A stretch of 22,238 nucleotides of DNA, from NCBI GenBank assembly GCA_902461085.1, contig CABPWH010000033.1, positions 1 through 22,238 on the forward strand. The letters are read 5' to 3'. The stretch is from an uncultured Collinsella sp. (GTDB lineage: Bacteria > Actinomycetota > Coriobacteriia > Coriobacteriales > Coriobacteriaceae). Every line of letters starts with the position of its first letter. The stretch's first letter is position 1. Under the pieces are notes generated by a model, which saw nothing but the letters and a program-made list of their open reading frames with translations, was not told the origin of the DNA and made no database searches. Made by a program: the position numbers and the translations under genes. Of this stretch, positions 21,676 to 22,238 are shown in pieces.

Positions 21676-22143
21676 ATGGACGACCAAAACCAGAACAAAA
21701 TGTTTATGCCGACGCAGGGGGAAGATACTTCCACGCAGCCGCCACGGTTCCATCGCCCCCACATCTCGCAAGAGCCCATTAATGATCCGGAGCCCGAGTA
21801 TGTGACGAGAAATCGATATCAAACACTCGAGGATGCCCAAACGGGGCGTAAACATATGGGCGTCGCCTCGGGAGACCCTGTATATCTGAAAGACGCACCA
21901 TTATCTAAAAACAGCGCAGCTAGTGATGAGCCGATGAAAGCATCCGCCACTCATCAACAAAGAGGTCCTCGACCAAAGCAAACCTTGACGCATTCGGCTC
22001 GCTATCTCGAAACGCCAAAACAGGGAAAATCAATCTTCGTTTCATCAAGTAAACGACGCAAGCAGCATCGACTGACAATCCTGCTTTTGATCATTGTGGC
22101 CATAGCAGTTGCCCTTGTTATTCGATTTATCTTCTTTAAATAA
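21676..22143 (+). CDS. Unrecognised tail-anchored membrane protein
   Basis: A 155-residue protein that I do not recognise. Residues 1-130 are hydrophilic and look disordered: rich in Pro, Gln, Thr, Ser and Asp at first, then Lys and Arg. No domain motif is visible. A basic stretch KRRKQHR (126-132) is followed by one hydrophobic segment (133-154) ending only one residue from the C-terminus. This predicts a tail-anchored topology with the N-terminal region in the cytoplasm. The start at 21676 has AAAGGG at good spacing, and a terminator follows, so it looks like a real monocistronic gene. Its codons are less GC-rich than its neighbours'. The context (hsp20 divergent) gives no clear hint of function. 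Confidence 0.75.
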   Translation: MDDQNQNKMFMPTQGEDTSTQPPRFHRPHISQEPINDPEPEYVTRNRYQTLEDAQTGRKHMGVASGDPVYLKDAPLSKNSAASDEPMKASATHQQRGPRPKQTLTHSARYLETPKQGKSIFVSSSKRRKQHRLTILLLIIVAIAVALVIRFIFFK

Positions 22144-22212
22144 AGGCTCAATACCAAAAACGATAAGATCGTCTGGTGTAATTGAGTCATTTACGCCCCA
22201 TAAACGCAAAAA

Positions 22213-22238
22213 AGGGGGAGGCCGCGAGGCCTCCCCCT
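22213..22238. terminator. Strong hairpin terminator at the window edge
   Basis: AGGGGGAGGCC and GGCCTCCCCCT pair perfectly over 11 bases around a GCGA tetraloop. An A-tract precedes it, which would be a T-tract for a minus-strand gene outside the window; it also lies 70 bases past the tail-anchored gene. Confidence 0.8.

Overview
The window reads as a chromosomal segment of a GC-rich actinobacterium. The protein sequences, the strongly G/C-biased codon third positions and the tilS-hpt-ftsH block fit the Coriobacteriia, most likely Collinsella or a close relative. The genus is an inference from sequence feel, not a search result. There is no prophage, insertion sequence, CRISPR array, rRNA or tRNA gene. 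I annotate 18 protein genes. Most are housekeeping genes, many with good Shine-Dalgarno sequences.

Layout. 50-1897 (-) glmS, making glucosamine-6-phosphate. 2209-3321 (+) a LacI-family regulator. 3436-4086 (-) a HAD phosphatase/phosphoglucomutase-like enzyme. 4260-5138 (+) a stand-alone LarE-type sulfur transferase. 5519-6484 (+) an exported or membrane-anchored DNA/RNA nuclease. 6614-8689 (-) an EF-G-like GTPase with altered G motifs. 9001-11422 (-) a polar amino-acid ABC transporter in the order binding protein, permease, ATPase. 11772-13220 (+) an RlmD/TrmA-type rRNA uracil methyltransferase. 13299-14120 (-) a PHP phosphoesterase. 14286-15470 (-) a class I aminotransferase. 15660-20026 (-) tilS, hpt and ftsH. 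20075-20884 (+) a WalJ/YycJ metallo-beta-lactamase-fold nuclease. 20967-21398 (-) an Hsp20 chaperone. 21676-22143 (+) an unrecognised tail-anchored small protein.

The most unusual content is between the genes. At least six intergenic regions carry long hairpins or palindromes that ordinary terminators do not explain. They are: a 147-bp palindrome with 39-bp perfect arms between the divergent promoters of the transporter and rlmD (11516-11662); a 105-bp imperfect palindrome exactly between the binding-protein and permease cistrons (10458-10562); a 100-bp nested palindrome after larE (5179-5278); a 60-bp hairpin with 24-bp perfect arms and a GAAA tip between aat and ftsH (15531-15590); and two inverted copies of a roughly 52-bp hairpin element (2108-2158 and 5315-5366). 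Two apparent families emerge. One shares the core GGGACAGRYTTA. The other shares an inner-loop core ACATTWAGT. These look like REP/MITE-like elements, one placed where it could set transporter subunit stoichiometry.

Regulatory picture. TACAAT hexamers precede seven genes and look like the local -10 consensus. Operator-like dyads lie beside the promoters of glmS, the HAD gene, the amino-acid transporter and hsp20. Bidirectional hairpin terminators separate the convergent pairs.
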